A DNA stretch of 64,000 bases, taken from NCBI GenBank assembly GCA_003862195.1, contig QOUO01000003.1:35879-99878 (forward strand), read 5' to 3'. This DNA is from Coriobacteriaceae bacterium. Its GTDB lineage: Bacteria > Actinomycetota > Coriobacteriia > Coriobacteriales > Atopobiaceae. Under the pieces are notes generated by a model. It was not told where the DNA came from, ran no database searches, and saw only the letters and a list, made by a program, of their open reading frames with translations. The stretch's first letter is position 1. Each line of letters opens with the position of its first letter. Shown in pieces: positions 33,550-44,734 of this stretch. Position numbers and translations under genes: made by a program.

Positions 33550-34284
33550 TCACTCACGACCTTCCGCGCCCTTGGAGCCGTAGCCCAGCTGGCTCGCCCC
33601 ATAGAGCTTGTGCTTGTGTATGTACCCAGTCACGGCGTCCGGCGTGAGGTAGCGCAGGCTCTGGCCCCTGCGCACCCGCTCGCGCAGGTAGCTGGATGAT
33701 ATGGCGAGCGCCGGCACCTCGAGGTACGTGACGTCAAAGGGCAGGCCCGACTTGGCGATGGCGCTCTTGGCACGGGCGAGGTCGTAGCCAGGGCGCGTGG
33801 CGCCCACGAACCTGGCGAGCGAGGCCATCCGCCCCGCCTCGCGCCAGCTCACGATGTCCGCGATCGCGTCCGCGCCGGTGATGAAGTAGAGCTCCACGTT
33901 CTCAGGGTAGATGGCCCGCAGGCGCTCCAGCGTGTCCGCCGTGTACGTGATGCCGGGGCGGTCCACCTCGAAGCGGCTCGCCAGGAAGTGCGGGTTGTCC
34001 GACGTGGCCAGAAGCGTCATCGCGTAGCGGTCCTCGCCGGCGCTTACCTGCTTGTCCTGCTTGAAGGCGGGGCGACCGGCCGGCATGAACACCACGGTGT
34101 CGAGCCCCAGGTCGTCAAAGGCCTGCTCGGCGGCCACGAGGTGGCCGTTGTGGATGGGGTCGAACGTCCCGCCCATGATGCCCAGCCTATAGGTGCGCGA
34201 TGGCTCCTGCCCAAGCGTGGGCAGATCGCCGCGCTCCACCACGTCGGCGGCAACCTGTTCAATCTCGTCGAGGCTCAGCTCCAT
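33550..34284 (-). CDS. nadD: Nicotinate-nucleotide adenylyltransferase
   Basis: Converts NaMN and ATP to deamido-NAD. The nucleotidyltransferase core starts at LGIMGGTFDPIHNGHLVAAE (HxGH, about residues 33-52), has FMPAGRPAFKQ and the ISSSYLRERVRRGQSLRYLTP signature near the C-terminus. About 30 residues precede the usual start (ELSLDEIEQVAADVVERGD), predicted as one acidic helix. The ATG with GGAGG upstream supports this longer form (244 aa). It is 8 bp downstream of proB. Confidence 0.93.
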   Translation of the reverse strand: MELSLDEIEQVAADVVERGDLPTLGQEPSRTYRLGIMGGTFDPIHNGHLVAAEQAFDDLGLDTVVFMPAGRPAFKQDKQVSAGEDRYAMTLLATSDNPHFLASRFEVDRPGITYTADTLERLRAIYPENVELYFITGADAIADIVSWREAGRMASLARFVGATRPGYDLARAKSAIAKSGLPFDVTYLEVPALAISSSYLRERVRRGQSLRYLTPDAVTGYIHKHKLYGASQLGYGSKGAEGRE

Positions 34285-34292
34285 CTTCCCTC

Positions 34293-36963
<2,671 letters not shown>

Positions 36964-36982
36964 TCACGATGTAAGGGTGTGA

Positions 36983-37231
36983 CTAGGCGGTGCGGACGTG
37001 CACGTAGTGCTTCTTGCCCTTGACGAACTCGACGGTGCCGTCTGCGAGCGCGAAGAGGGTGTCGTCCTTGCCGCGACCGACGTTGTCGCCCGGCGTGATG
37101 TGCGTGCCACGCTGACGGACGATGATCTGGCCGGTCTTCACGGCCTGGCCACCAAAGACCTTGGTGCCGAGGCGCTGAGCGTTGGAGTCACGACCGTTAC
37201 GGGAAGTACCCTGGCCTTTCTTGTGAGCCAT
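36983..37231 (-). CDS. rpmA: 50S ribosomal protein L27
   Basis: L27 reaches the peptidyl transferase centre with its N-terminus. The 82-aa product begins directly [15 protein letters not shown] after Met, i.e. without the cleavable N-terminal extension of many Firmicutes. [20 protein letters not shown], the [12 protein letters not shown]-like patch and [13 protein letters not shown] follow. It lies 39 bp after rplU. Confidence 0.97.
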   Translation of the reverse strand: MAHKKGQGTSRNGRDSNAQRLGTKVFGGQAVKTGQIIVRQRGTHITPGDNVGRGKDDTLFALADGTVEFVKGKKHYVHVRTA

Positions 37232-37270
37232 AATCTACCTGCTCTCTTTACGAAGTAACTATAAAACGAA

Positions 37271-37627
37271 CTACTCGGCAGCTTCCTCGGTAGAGGCAGA
37301 CTTGGCAGCGGCAGTCCTGGTGGTCGGCATCGAAGTCACCTGGAGCTTGGTGAGGTTCTGACGGTGACCCTTGGTGCGGTGATAGCGCTTGCGCTTCTTG
37401 AACTTGACGACGAGGCACTTCTCGCCCTTGTGCTGGTCGAGGACCTCGCAGGTGACCTTCTTCTTTGCGAGCGTGGCAGCGTCAACGACGGTCTTCTTGC
37501 CATCATTAAGCATGAGAACGTCAAGCTTGACCTTGTCGCCAGGCTGCGCATCGAGCTTCTCGACATCAAAGATGTCGCCCTTGGCAACCTTATACTGCTT
37601 GCCACCAGTGGTAACGATTGCGTACAT
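37271..37627 (-). CDS. rplU: 50S ribosomal protein L21
   Basis: L21 stabilises 23S rRNA domains. The 118-aa product has MYAIVTTGGKQYKVAKGD, GDKVKLDVLML, KGEKCLVVKFKKRKRYHRTKGHRQ (split: VVKFKKRKRYHRTKGHRQ) and LTKLQVT, then a 17-residue tail rich in Thr, Ala, Ser and Glu. It has a strong promoter 45 bp upstream and is followed by rpmA. Confidence 0.97.
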   Translation of the reverse strand: MYAIVTTGGKQYKVAKGDIFDVEKLDAQPGDKVKLDVLMLNDGKKTVVDAATLAKKKVTCEVLDQHKGEKCLVVKFKKRKRYHRTKGHRQNLTKLQVTSMPTTRTAAAKSASTEEAAE

Positions 37628-37668
37628 GTGTTAACCCTTCATTACTGGTTCTAGTGCAACAGCAAAAC

Positions 37669-37697
37669 ATATTACTAGCGTCCGACCGCACAGTCAA
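37669..37697 (-). promoter_or_regulatory. Promoter of rplU-rpmA
   Basis: Minus-strand TTGACT (37692-37697) and TAATAT (37669-37674) with 17-bp spacing, both near consensus. A leader of about 35 nt would precede the rplU ATG. Confidence 0.75.
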
Positions 37698-37755
37698 CGG
37701 GGAAACAGCATCGACATGCAGCGCACGCGCCTAGCAAAGGATACCTGCGTTGAGG

Positions 37756-38484
37756 CTACTCTTCCTGCGAGGGCATCGGCTTCACGAGATTGCCATTTTC
37801 CTCCTCGTGCCACTGGCCCGTTCGGCAGACCCGCAGGGGCACGCGCGCGGGTCCGGCGTCGCCATCCGCGGGGAGAATCTTGGCCAGCGCCGCGTCGATC
37901 AGGATCTGCGGACGCAGTGACCCGTTGTTTGACGAGCGGGTGTCGAGCCGGAGGAGAAGGTCTTCTCCCTCAGTTGACACGTCCCAACCAACGAGGGCCG
38001 ACGTGAGGTCGATGCGCTTCTGCCGCTCGCCCCTCATGTAGCGGAGCTCGCCGGCGTCGCGCAGCTGCGAGAACGTCGCGTCGAGGTCGTGCGGCGCCAC
38101 GAACCGTGGCATGCGGACCTCCCACGCGGCGCGGTTGAGCCATGCCTCGAGGGCCGGCAGCTTGCGAGACACATAGGCGGCGGCGTTGGGCGCGAGGCCG
38201 GTGGGCGTGGCGCCCGCGAGCATCCGAAGCGCCTCGGCGGGTTCGAGCCTCTGCGTTAGCATGAGGTCGTAGTACTCCCCCGCGGACGAAGCGCCGACGG
38301 GCAGCGCCTGCGAGAACTGCAGGCGGATGCGCCGCGCGAAGCCGTTGCCGACGGCAAACGGCACGCACGAGCGCCGGATCGAGCGGTTGATGGTGCCCAG
38401 CACCTCGAGGTGCCCGAGGTAGGCGAGCCTGCCGTCCTTCTTGTAGCGGACGCGGAGACGCACCTGGTTACTGGTGTCCGGCAT
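37756..38484 (-). CDS. DUF2344/TIGR03936 family protein
   Basis: A 242-aa protein of the DUF2344 family, almost always found next to or fused with a TIGR03960 radical SAM protein; the function is not established. Seen are the opening VRLRVRYKKDGRLAYLGHLEVL, RRSCVPFAVGNGFARRIRLQFSQALPVGASSAGEYYDLML (in parts, SQALPVGASSAGEYYDL) and LRMLAGATPTGL. The chosen ATG (38482-38484) lies inside the end of the radical SAM gene, giving a 17-base overlap and implying translational coupling; the frame opens 21 bases further upstream. The pair lies upstream of rplU-rpmA-obgE, where many Actinobacteria have an RNase E/G gene in between; none is seen here. Confidence 0.85.
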   Translation of the reverse strand: MPDTSNQVRLRVRYKKDGRLAYLGHLEVLGTINRSIRRSCVPFAVGNGFARRIRLQFSQALPVGASSAGEYYDLMLTQRLEPAEALRMLAGATPTGLAPNAAAYVSRKLPALEAWLNRAAWEVRMPRFVAPHDLDATFSQLRDAGELRYMRGERQKRIDLTSALVGWDVSTEGEDLLLRLDTRSSNNGSLRPQILIDAALAKILPADGDAGPARVPLRVCRTGQWHEEENGNLVKPMPSQEE

Positions 38485-40357
38485 GCCTGTCACCCACAAT
38501 CGCAAGGTCGACGCCGAGCTTGGGGCAGACGCCGCAGCCGACGCAGCTCGTCATGGTGCAGTCGTCCGTCGTGACGCCCTGGGCGGCGCGATGCCACTCG
38601 CGCTTGAGGAAGCCCTTGGAGACCCCGGGCGAGGTGTGCTCCCAGGGGAGCCTGCGGTCGAGCGGGATGTCCGTGGACGCGATGTCCTCGAGGTCGAGGC
38701 CCAGCTCCGCGGCGGCCTCCTGCCAGCGCTCGAAGCTGAACTCGTCCGTCCAGGCGTCAAAGCGGCAGCCGTGGCGCCATGCCGTGTAGATCAGGTCGAA
38801 GCCCGCGCGCCCCATCTTGGAGAGGACGGCCTCCACGAGCGAGACCTCCGCGTCGTGGTAGGAGATCTTGATCGCGTGGTCGGGGCAGGTGTGGAGAAGG
38901 AGCTGCTGCCTGCGGCGCACCTCCTCCAGGCGTAGCTGCCCGCACCACTGGAACGGCGTGTGCGACTTGGGCACGAAGACCGCGACGGATATCGACACGC
39001 TCACGCCGCTCTTGGGACCCTTGCCCACGACCGTGCGGCCGATCTCGAGCAGGTGGTCCGCGACCTTGTTGATCGCGACGATGTCGTCGTCCGTCTCGGT
39101 CGGCAGGCCAATCATGAAGTACAGCTTCATGCGGCGCCACCCGTTGCGAAAGGCGTTTTCTGCCGCGACGTCTATGTCCTTCTCGCTCACGTTCTTGTTG
39201 ATCACGTCGCGGAGGCGCTGGCTGCCCGCCTCGGGCGCGAAGGTGAGGCCGCCCTTCTTGGAGCCGCCAACCTCGGCCGCCATGTCGACGCCAAAGGAGT
39301 CGAGGCGCTGCGACGGGATGGACACGCGCACGCCCTGGTCGCGCACGTCGGCGTTGAGCTGGTGCAGGATGGCGGCGCACTGCGAGTGGTCCGTGGTGGA
39401 AAGCGACGTGAGCGAGACCTCGTCGTGCCCGGTGATCCTGAGGCCCTCCTTGGCGGCCTCGATCACCTGCTCCGCGGGGCGCTCGCGCACGGGGCGGTAC
39501 GTCATGCCCGCCTGGCAGAACCTGCAGCCGCGGCAGCACCCGCGCAGGATCTCGACGGCGAGGCGGTCCTGTACCACGTCCATGTACGGCACGATCCTGT
39601 GCGGCAGCGGGTCCGTTCCCGCAAAGTCCTGCAGGCAGCGCTTGAGCACGACCTCGGGTGCGCCGGTGCCGGGCCGCGGAACCGCATAGCCCCACCGGGT
39701 CGAGCTGTCGTCCACCACCACGTCGTACAGGCTCGGCACGTAGACGCCCTGTATGCGCGAGAGGTCCAGCAGGATCTGAGCCCTAGGCTTGCCGGCGGTG
39801 CGGCCGTCGCTCACGCAGGCGCACATCTGAACGAGCGCCTCCTCGCCGTCGCCCAGGAGCACCGCGTCGAACATGGGCGCCACGGGCTCGCAGTTCCAGA
39901 CCGAGGGCCCGCCGGCGATGACGATCGCGTCGTCCTCCGCGCGGTCGGCGGCACGCACCGGAATCCGTGACAGGTCGAGCGCCTCCACGATGTTGGTGCA
40001 GGCCATCTCGTGCGCGAGCGTGAAGCCAACCACGTCAAAGGATGCTATGGGAGAAGAGCTTTCCAACGCGAGCAGGGGCACGTCGTGGGCGCGCATCAGG
40101 TCCGCCATGTCGACCCACGGCAGGTAGCCGCGCTCGCAGGACATGCCATCGACCTTGTTGAGGATGGAGTACAAGATGGAGAGCCCCATGTTGGGCAGAC
40201 CGACCTCGTACACGTCCGGGTACATGAGCGCCACGTGGAAGGGACCGTCCTGCTCCTCGATGGCGCCCCACTCGTGGTCGAGGTAGCGGGAGGGCTTCTC
40301 TACCTGCCCGAGCAGGGGCTCGAGCCGGTGGTATAGGTCTTCTCGCCTGAGTCGCAT
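38468..40357 (-). CDS. B12-binding-like radical SAM protein (TIGR03960 family)
   Basis: A 629-aa radical SAM protein. The N-terminal 200 residues resemble a cobalamin-binding-type Rossmann domain (VALMYPDVYEVGLPNMGLSILYS, split: YPDVYEVGLPNMGLSIL; ALLGDGEEALVQM-like VLLGDGEEALVQM). The radical SAM cluster motif is CCRGCRFCQAG with CX3CX2C spacing, followed by MTYRPVRER. Next is RLDSFGVDMAAEVGGSKKGGLTFAPEAGSQRLRDVINKN (in parts, LTFAPEAGSQRLRDVINKN), the conserved core of the family. The C-terminus adds a four-Cys ferredoxin-like motif SCVGCGVCPKLGVD. Substrate is unknown. The gene begins 1 base after the stop of the DUF697-like gene. Confidence 0.88.
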   Translation of the reverse strand: MRLRREDLYHRLEPLLGQVEKPSRYLDHEWGAIEEQDGPFHVALMYPDVYEVGLPNMGLSILYSILNKVDGMSCERGYLPWVDMADLMRAHDVPLLALESSSPIASFDVVGFTLAHEMACTNIVEALDLSRIPVRAADRAEDDAIVIAGGPSVWNCEPVAPMFDAVLLGDGEEALVQMCACVSDGRTAGKPRAQILLDLSRIQGVYVPSLYDVVVDDSSTRWGYAVPRPGTGAPEVVLKRCLQDFAGTDPLPHRIVPYMDVVQDRLAVEILRGCCRGCRFCQAGMTYRPVRERPAEQVIEAAKEGLRITGHDEVSLTSLSTTDHSQCAAILHQLNADVRDQGVRVSIPSQRLDSFGVDMAAEVGGSKKGGLTFAPEAGSQRLRDVINKNVSEKDIDVAAENAFRNGWRRMKLYFMIGLPTETDDDIVAINKVADHLLEIGRTVVGKGPKSGVSVSISVAVFVPKSHTPFQWCGQLRLEEVRRRQQLLLHTCPDHAIKISYHDAEVSLVEAVLSKMGRAGFDLIYTAWRHGCRFDAWTDEFSFERWQEAAAELGLDLEDIASTDIPLDRRLPWEHTSPGVSKGFLKREWHRAAQGVTTDDCTMTSCVGCGVCPKLGVDLAIVGDRHAGHQ

Positions 40358-40358
40358 G

Positions 40359-41375
40359 CTAGGCCTCGCCTATCACGATGTAGCCGGAGCCCCCGGCACT
40401 GCGGTCGTCCTCGTGCGAGGTCGTTGCCTCCAGCAGCGCCCTGGGGAGCTGGCGCCCCTCGCGCGGCACCTCGTCCTCGTGGCCAAAGGCCACCTCGTCG
40501 GCACCGCGGTGGGCCGCGGCGCGCACGCGATCCATCACGCCCGCGACGAGGTTGGGCTGGTTCCTGACGCCGGCGACGGCTGCCGTGGCCACGGTTCCCG
40601 CATAGCCCACGGCCGAGCGGACCATCCAGTTTGGCAGCGGCACCGCGGCCTCGAGCGCCCTCGCGACGGCACGGTACGCCAGGCCGGCCCCCGCCACGCC
40701 CGCGACGTCCGCCACGCAGGAGAGGTCCACCCTCCTGCCGTGCGCGGCCGCGATGTCGAGCGCGAGCTTGGCCTGCCTCACGGTCATGATGGGGAAGTCG
40801 GCACCGTGGATGACGTCGACGGCACCCACGGCGGCGTTCTGGAGCGCAGTGTCCCTCACCAGCGAGCGCACCACGGGCTCGCGGCAGAAGGGGAAGTTCG
40901 CGGCAAAGGCTATGGCCTTCTCGCCCGCCGCGTCCGCGACCCACTGCGAGAGATTTGCCTGGAGCGCGTCGGCACTTGACGCGGCGACCGGCGTGACGAG
41001 CGCCGCCACGGCATCGGGAAGGTCGCCCGTCGCAAAGTCGAGCGCGGACTCCACCACGACGCACGCGGCCACGCCGCAACGCGCGTAGCCGATGGCCGTC
41101 TGCGTGGCATGCGCCGCGTCGGGTCCCGCCACGACCACCACGAGGTCGCGGCTGCCGTCAGGCGCGCCGCAGTTGTCGAGCGTGCCAACCTCGACGCTCG
41201 AGCTCTCCTGCTCCGGCACGAAGGCGTCGCGGACCGCGAGCACCACGTCGCGCGGCGCGCTCGGGTCCACCACGACCAGGAGGCTGATCGGCGTCGAGCG
41301 ACGCCTCTCGCTGTTGCGCCCAGCGCTCAGGACTTCCGCTACGTCCCGCACCGAGACCCTACTCTTTCGCGCCAT
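40359..41375 (-). CDS. DUF697-like protein with a degenerate GTPase-like N-terminal domain
   Basis: I do not recognise a characterised homologue. The 338-aa protein starts with a basic helix (ARKSRVSVRDVAEVLSAG), then an alternating strand/helix domain (ISLLVVVD, DLVVVVAGPD, GVAACVVVESA) that reads like a small GTPase fold, but with no P-loop GxxxxGKS, no DxxG and no NKxD. From about residue 165 comes CREPVVRSLVRDTALQNAAVGAVD, HGADFPIMTVRQAKLALDIAAAHG, and a Gly/Ala-rich helical stretch (about 215-275) that matches the pattern of DUF697/YcjF membrane-associated proteins. The chosen ATG follows AAGGTG. It lies between rodA and the radical SAM gene in the cell-shape run. The name is tentative. 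Confidence 0.7.
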   Translation of the reverse strand: MARKSRVSVRDVAEVLSAGRNSERRRSTPISLLVVVDPSAPRDVVLAVRDAFVPEQESSSVEVGTLDNCGAPDGSRDLVVVVAGPDAAHATQTAIGYARCGVAACVVVESALDFATGDLPDAVAALVTPVAASSADALQANLSQWVADAAGEKAIAFAANFPFCREPVVRSLVRDTALQNAAVGAVDVIHGADFPIMTVRQAKLALDIAAAHGRRVDLSCVADVAGVAGAGLAYRAVARALEAAVPLPNWMVRSAVGYAGTVATAAVAGVRNQPNLVAGVMDRVRAAAHRGADEVAFGHEDEVPREGRQLPRALLEATTSHEDDRSAGGSGYIVIGEA

Positions 41376-41430
41376 GCGCACCACCTTACCTGGGACGGAC
41401 CACCTTACGCCGGACTGACGCCAGTCGCGC

Positions 41431-42681
41431 CTAGCCGGCCTTCAGCTTATGATGCCACACGGACTGGACCATGCCCACCGCGGTTATCTGCACCAGCATC
41501 GACGACGAGCCAAAGCTTACAAAGGGCAGCGGGATGCCCGTGATGGGCATGATGCCGATGCACATGCCCACGTTCTGCAGCAGCTGGAACGACCACATCG
41601 TGGCGCATCCCACGAGCACGAGCTTGCCAAACGGCGACTCGATCTTGTTCGCCAGGATGATGGTCGAGAAGATCAGCCCTCCAAAGAGCGCGAGCAGCAG
41701 CACGGATCCCACGAAGCCAAACTCCTCGGCGAGAAGCGCAAAGACGAAGTCCGTGTGCGCCTCGGGGAGGAAGCCGCTGCCGGCCTGCGTGGCGTGGCCG
41801 ATGCCCTTGCCGAGCAGGCCGCCCGAGCCGACGGCGATCTTGGCCTGCTGGAGGTTGTAGCCGTCGCCCGCGGGGTCCACGGAGGGGTCCGCGAACACGA
41901 TGAGCCTGTTGAGCTGGTACTGCTTGAGCGGGTGCGGCATGCCGGGCGTCATGGACATGACGACCACGAGCGCGCCGAGCGCCACGATGCCGCCGATGGT
42001 CACGAGCACCCAGGAGCGCTTCGCCCCCGCGCAGATGATGATGGCGGCGCCGGTCACGAGGATGATGAGGCCGGTGCCCAGGTCGGGCTGCGTGAGGATG
42101 AGCAGGAACGGCACACAGAGGAAGCCGCAGAGCTTGAGGTAATCGCGCAGCGTGTCAATCTTGCCGTTGTACTGCGCGCCCAGCCCCGCCATGAGGTATA
42201 TCGTGACGAGCTTGGCGAGCTCCGAGGGCTGGAACGTCATCCCGATGATCGGAATCTTGATCCAGCCGGTCATGCCCAGGGCCGTGTAGCTGAGCCCCGG
42301 CACCTTGGGCAGGAACATGAGGATGACGTCGGTCACCAGCAGCGCCGTCGTCATGTTCTGCAGCGTGCGGTAGTCGTAGCGCCAGATGAGAAACGCGCCC
42401 ACCAGGCCCATGGCGATGCCCAGGAGGTGCCTGGGGAAGGACGCCTCCGCGATGGAGAGCGACGCCGAGTAGATGACGACGGCGCCGTACGCCACCAGCA
42501 GCACGGCCGGGATGAGCTGCGGGATGTAGACGGAGCTGCGGGCGATGTGCTTGCCCGTGGAGGGACGGGCCGCCATGCCGCGGCGGTTCATGATGTGGGA
42601 ATAGAATGCCGAGAAGGACCCCAGGCCCTTCTCGTTCACCTTGGCCCCCTGGGCCGAGTTCTGCCGTGTCTGCCGTGCCAT
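41431..42681 (-). CDS. rodA: Peptidoglycan polymerase RodA (SEDS family)
   Basis: The glycosyltransferase of the elongasome, working with PBP2. The 416-aa membrane protein has a hydrophilic N-terminal extension of about 50 residues, then about ten membrane helices (first IPQLIPAVLLVAYGAVVIYSASL). SEDS features: WRYDYRTLQ, FQPSELAKLVTIYLMA, LILTQPDLGTGLIILV, and the C-terminal PITGIPLPFVSFGSSSMLVQ (split: GIPLPFVSFGSSS). The neighbour mrdA and the mre genes confirm RodA rather than FtsW. It begins 10 bp after mrdA. Confidence 0.95.
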   Translation of the reverse strand: MARQTRQNSAQGAKVNEKGLGSFSAFYSHIMNRRGMAARPSTGKHIARSSVYIPQLIPAVLLVAYGAVVIYSASLSIAEASFPRHLLGIAMGLVGAFLIWRYDYRTLQNMTTALLVTDVILMFLPKVPGLSYTALGMTGWIKIPIIGMTFQPSELAKLVTIYLMAGLGAQYNGKIDTLRDYLKLCGFLCVPFLLILTQPDLGTGLIILVTGAAIIICAGAKRSWVLVTIGGIVALGALVVVMSMTPGMPHPLKQYQLNRLIVFADPSVDPAGDGYNLQQAKIAVGSGGLLGKGIGHATQAGSGFLPEAHTDFVFALLAEEFGFVGSVLLLALFGGLIFSTIILANKIESPFGKLVLVGCATMWSFQLLQNVGMCIGIMPITGIPLPFVSFGSSSMLVQITAVGMVQSVWHHKLKAG

Positions 42682-42691
42682 CGTCCCTCCC

Positions 42692-44725
42692 CTACTGGAC
42701 GCCGGAGTTGTCCACGGACGTTGCCGTGTCGGGCTGGTTGTAGATCTGGCCGAGGATGTCCCTCACCACGTACATGGCTCCCTCGCTGCCGTAGCCGCCG
42801 TACTCGATCACGGATGCGACCACGTACTTTGGCTTGTCGTAGGGAGCGTACGCGATGAACCAGCCCGTGGGCTGGGACTTCGAGGTCTGGGCGGAGCCCG
42901 TCTTGCCGGCGACGGTGACCGAGAGGTTCGTGAAGTGCTCGGTCTGCGCCTCGGACTCCTCGTAGATCACGCCCTTGAGGCCGGCGTGGACCACGTCGAG
43001 GTAGGCCTGCTTCTCCGTCACCTTGCGCATGACCTGCGGCTCGTACGTGACCACGGAGCCGTCGCCCAGGGGCGACTTGACGCTCTTGAGCACGTGCGGC
43101 CGGTACATGGTCCCGTCGCACGCGATGCCCTCGTAGACGCAGAGCATCTGCAGGGGCGTCACGAGCAGGTCGCCCTGGCCGATGACGAGGTTCGTCGTGT
43201 CGCCTCCCTGCCAGGTCCTCGAGTCGCTGTCTGAGGAGGCGTAGTACTTGTACTTCCACTCGGGCGTCGGCACGCGGCCCTCCGACTCGCTCGGCAGGTC
43301 GATGCCCGTCTTTGAGCCCAGGCCCCACTTCTTGTACGTGTCCTGTAGCCCCTCGGGGTGCTTGGAGTAGAAGAACCCCTTGCCGATCTCGTAGAAGACG
43401 ACGTCGCAGGAGACCGTGATGCCCCTCTGGATGTTGACCGTCCCGTGTCCGGCGTGGTCCCAGCAGTACTGTCCGAAGCCCTTGCCGAAGCCCGTCCAGT
43501 ATCCGGAGCAGTAGTAGGTCGAGCTCGTGGTCGCGATGCCGTAGTTGAGGGCGGCAAACGACGAGAGCGGCTTGATGGTCGAGGCCGACGGGTACTGGCC
43601 GGCTATGCAGCGGTTCATGAGCGGGTAGTGGCTCGAGTCGTCCGAGAGGCTCTTCCAGTCGTCGCTCGAGATGCCACCCACGAAGACGCTCGGTGAGTAC
43701 GTAGGGGCCGACGCCATGGCGAGGATCTCGCCGTTCGTCACGTCCATCGCTATCGCGCATCCCGCGTGGCAGTCCGTCCTGCCCTGCTTCCTTAGTGCCG
43801 CGATCCTCTTGGCCAGCGAGTCCTCCGCCGCCTTCTGCAGTGCCGAGTCGATGGTGAGCACAACGTCGGACCCGCTTTGCGGCTCGACTGAGCTCGAGTA
43901 GCTCAAGACGTTTCCGGATGCGTCTACGTACACCTTCTGTTCGCCCTTGACGCCCTGGAGCACGTTCTCGTACTCGTACTCCACGCCGGCCTGGCCCACG
44001 ACGTCCCCGGACTCGTAGGCGATGCTCGACTTGCTGTCAGACGAGGACGACTTCTTCAGCTGGTCGGAGCTCACGGTTCCGGTGTAGCCCAACACCTGCG
44101 CCGCCAGGGTCCCCTGCGGGTAATGCCGCTGGGTCCTCTCCTCCACGCTCACGCCCGTGAAGACGCTCTGGTGCGCGTCGATAAAAGCCACGACGCGCCT
44201 CGAAACGTCCACCGCGACCGGCCTCAGGCTCTGCGCGCCGCCCGTCGAGTCCTCGATGTTGCGCTTGACGGCCATCTCGGGCATGCCGATCAGGTTCGCC
44301 AGAAGGCGCATCTCGATCTCGTCGTCCACCACGTCCGACTTCGCGACGACGGTCAGACTCGCGCGGTTGTTCACGAGCTCCTTGCCGTTGCGGTCCAGAA
44401 TCCTGCCTCGCGCGGCCGCCGTCGAGATGGTCCTCGACCTGTTCGACTCCGCCTGCTCGCTGTACGAGCTCGAGGACACGAGCTGCATGGTCCAAAGGCG
44501 GGCGAGAAGAACGCCGATGATCGAGCCAGAGAATATCCCCAGCCCGAACAGCCTCGACTTGAAGCCGCCCTCGCTCGACATGTCCGATCCGCCGGACGCG
44601 CGAGGCGCCCCGCCTCCGATGTCGAAGGTGAAGCGCGACTCGCCCCTCCCAAAGAGGAAGAACGCGATAAGCAGCCCGATGAGTACGAGCGCCAGTACGA
44701 TGATTATTACGACGATGGGACTCAA
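42692..44725 (-). CDS. mrdA: Penicillin-binding protein 2 (elongation transpeptidase) with an extra N-terminal helix
   Basis: A class B PBP that cross-links peptidoglycan during elongation. Catalytic motifs are S382-T-I-K385 (SASTIKPLSS), S439-C-D441 (SCDVVFYEIG) and KTG in VAGKTGSAQTS. The pedestal domain carries RGRILDRNGKELVNNRASL. The protein has two hydrophobic segments, at about 4-26 and 59-80, where PBP2 normally has one; the 32-residue link contains GGGAPRASGGSD. An alternative start Met49 (SSEGGFKSRLFG) would leave only the usual helix. The reported start is a TTG preceded by AGGTGAG, 9 bases after mreD, so the longer form is favoured. A Ser-rich loop lies at 226-235. Confidence 0.92.
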   Translation of the reverse strand: MSPIVVIIIVLALVLIGLLIAFFLFGRGESRFTFDIGGGAPRASGGSDMSSEGGFKSRLFGLGIFSGSIIGVLLARLWTMQLVSSSSYSEQAESNRSRTISTAAARGRILDRNGKELVNNRASLTVVAKSDVVDDEIEMRLLANLIGMPEMAVKRNIEDSTGGAQSLRPVAVDVSRRVVAFIDAHQSVFTGVSVEERTQRHYPQGTLAAQVLGYTGTVSSDQLKKSSSSDSKSSIAYESGDVVGQAGVEYEYENVLQGVKGEQKVYVDASGNVLSYSSSVEPQSGSDVVLTIDSALQKAAEDSLAKRIAALRKQGRTDCHAGCAIAMDVTNGEILAMASAPTYSPSVFVGGISSDDWKSLSDDSSHYPLMNRCIAGQYPSASTIKPLSSFAALNYGIATTSSTYYCSGYWTGFGKGFGQYCWDHAGHGTVNIQRGITVSCDVVFYEIGKGFFYSKHPEGLQDTYKKWGLGSKTGIDLPSESEGRVPTPEWKYKYYASSDSDSRTWQGGDTTNLVIGQGDLLVTPLQMLCVYEGIACDGTMYRPHVLKSVKSPLGDGSVVTYEPQVMRKVTEKQAYLDVVHAGLKGVIYEESEAQTEHFTNLSVTVAGKTGSAQTSKSQPTGWFIAYAPYDKPKYVVASVIEYGGYGSEGAMYVVRDILGQIYNQPDTATSVDNSGVQ

Positions 44726-44734
44726 GATCTCACC

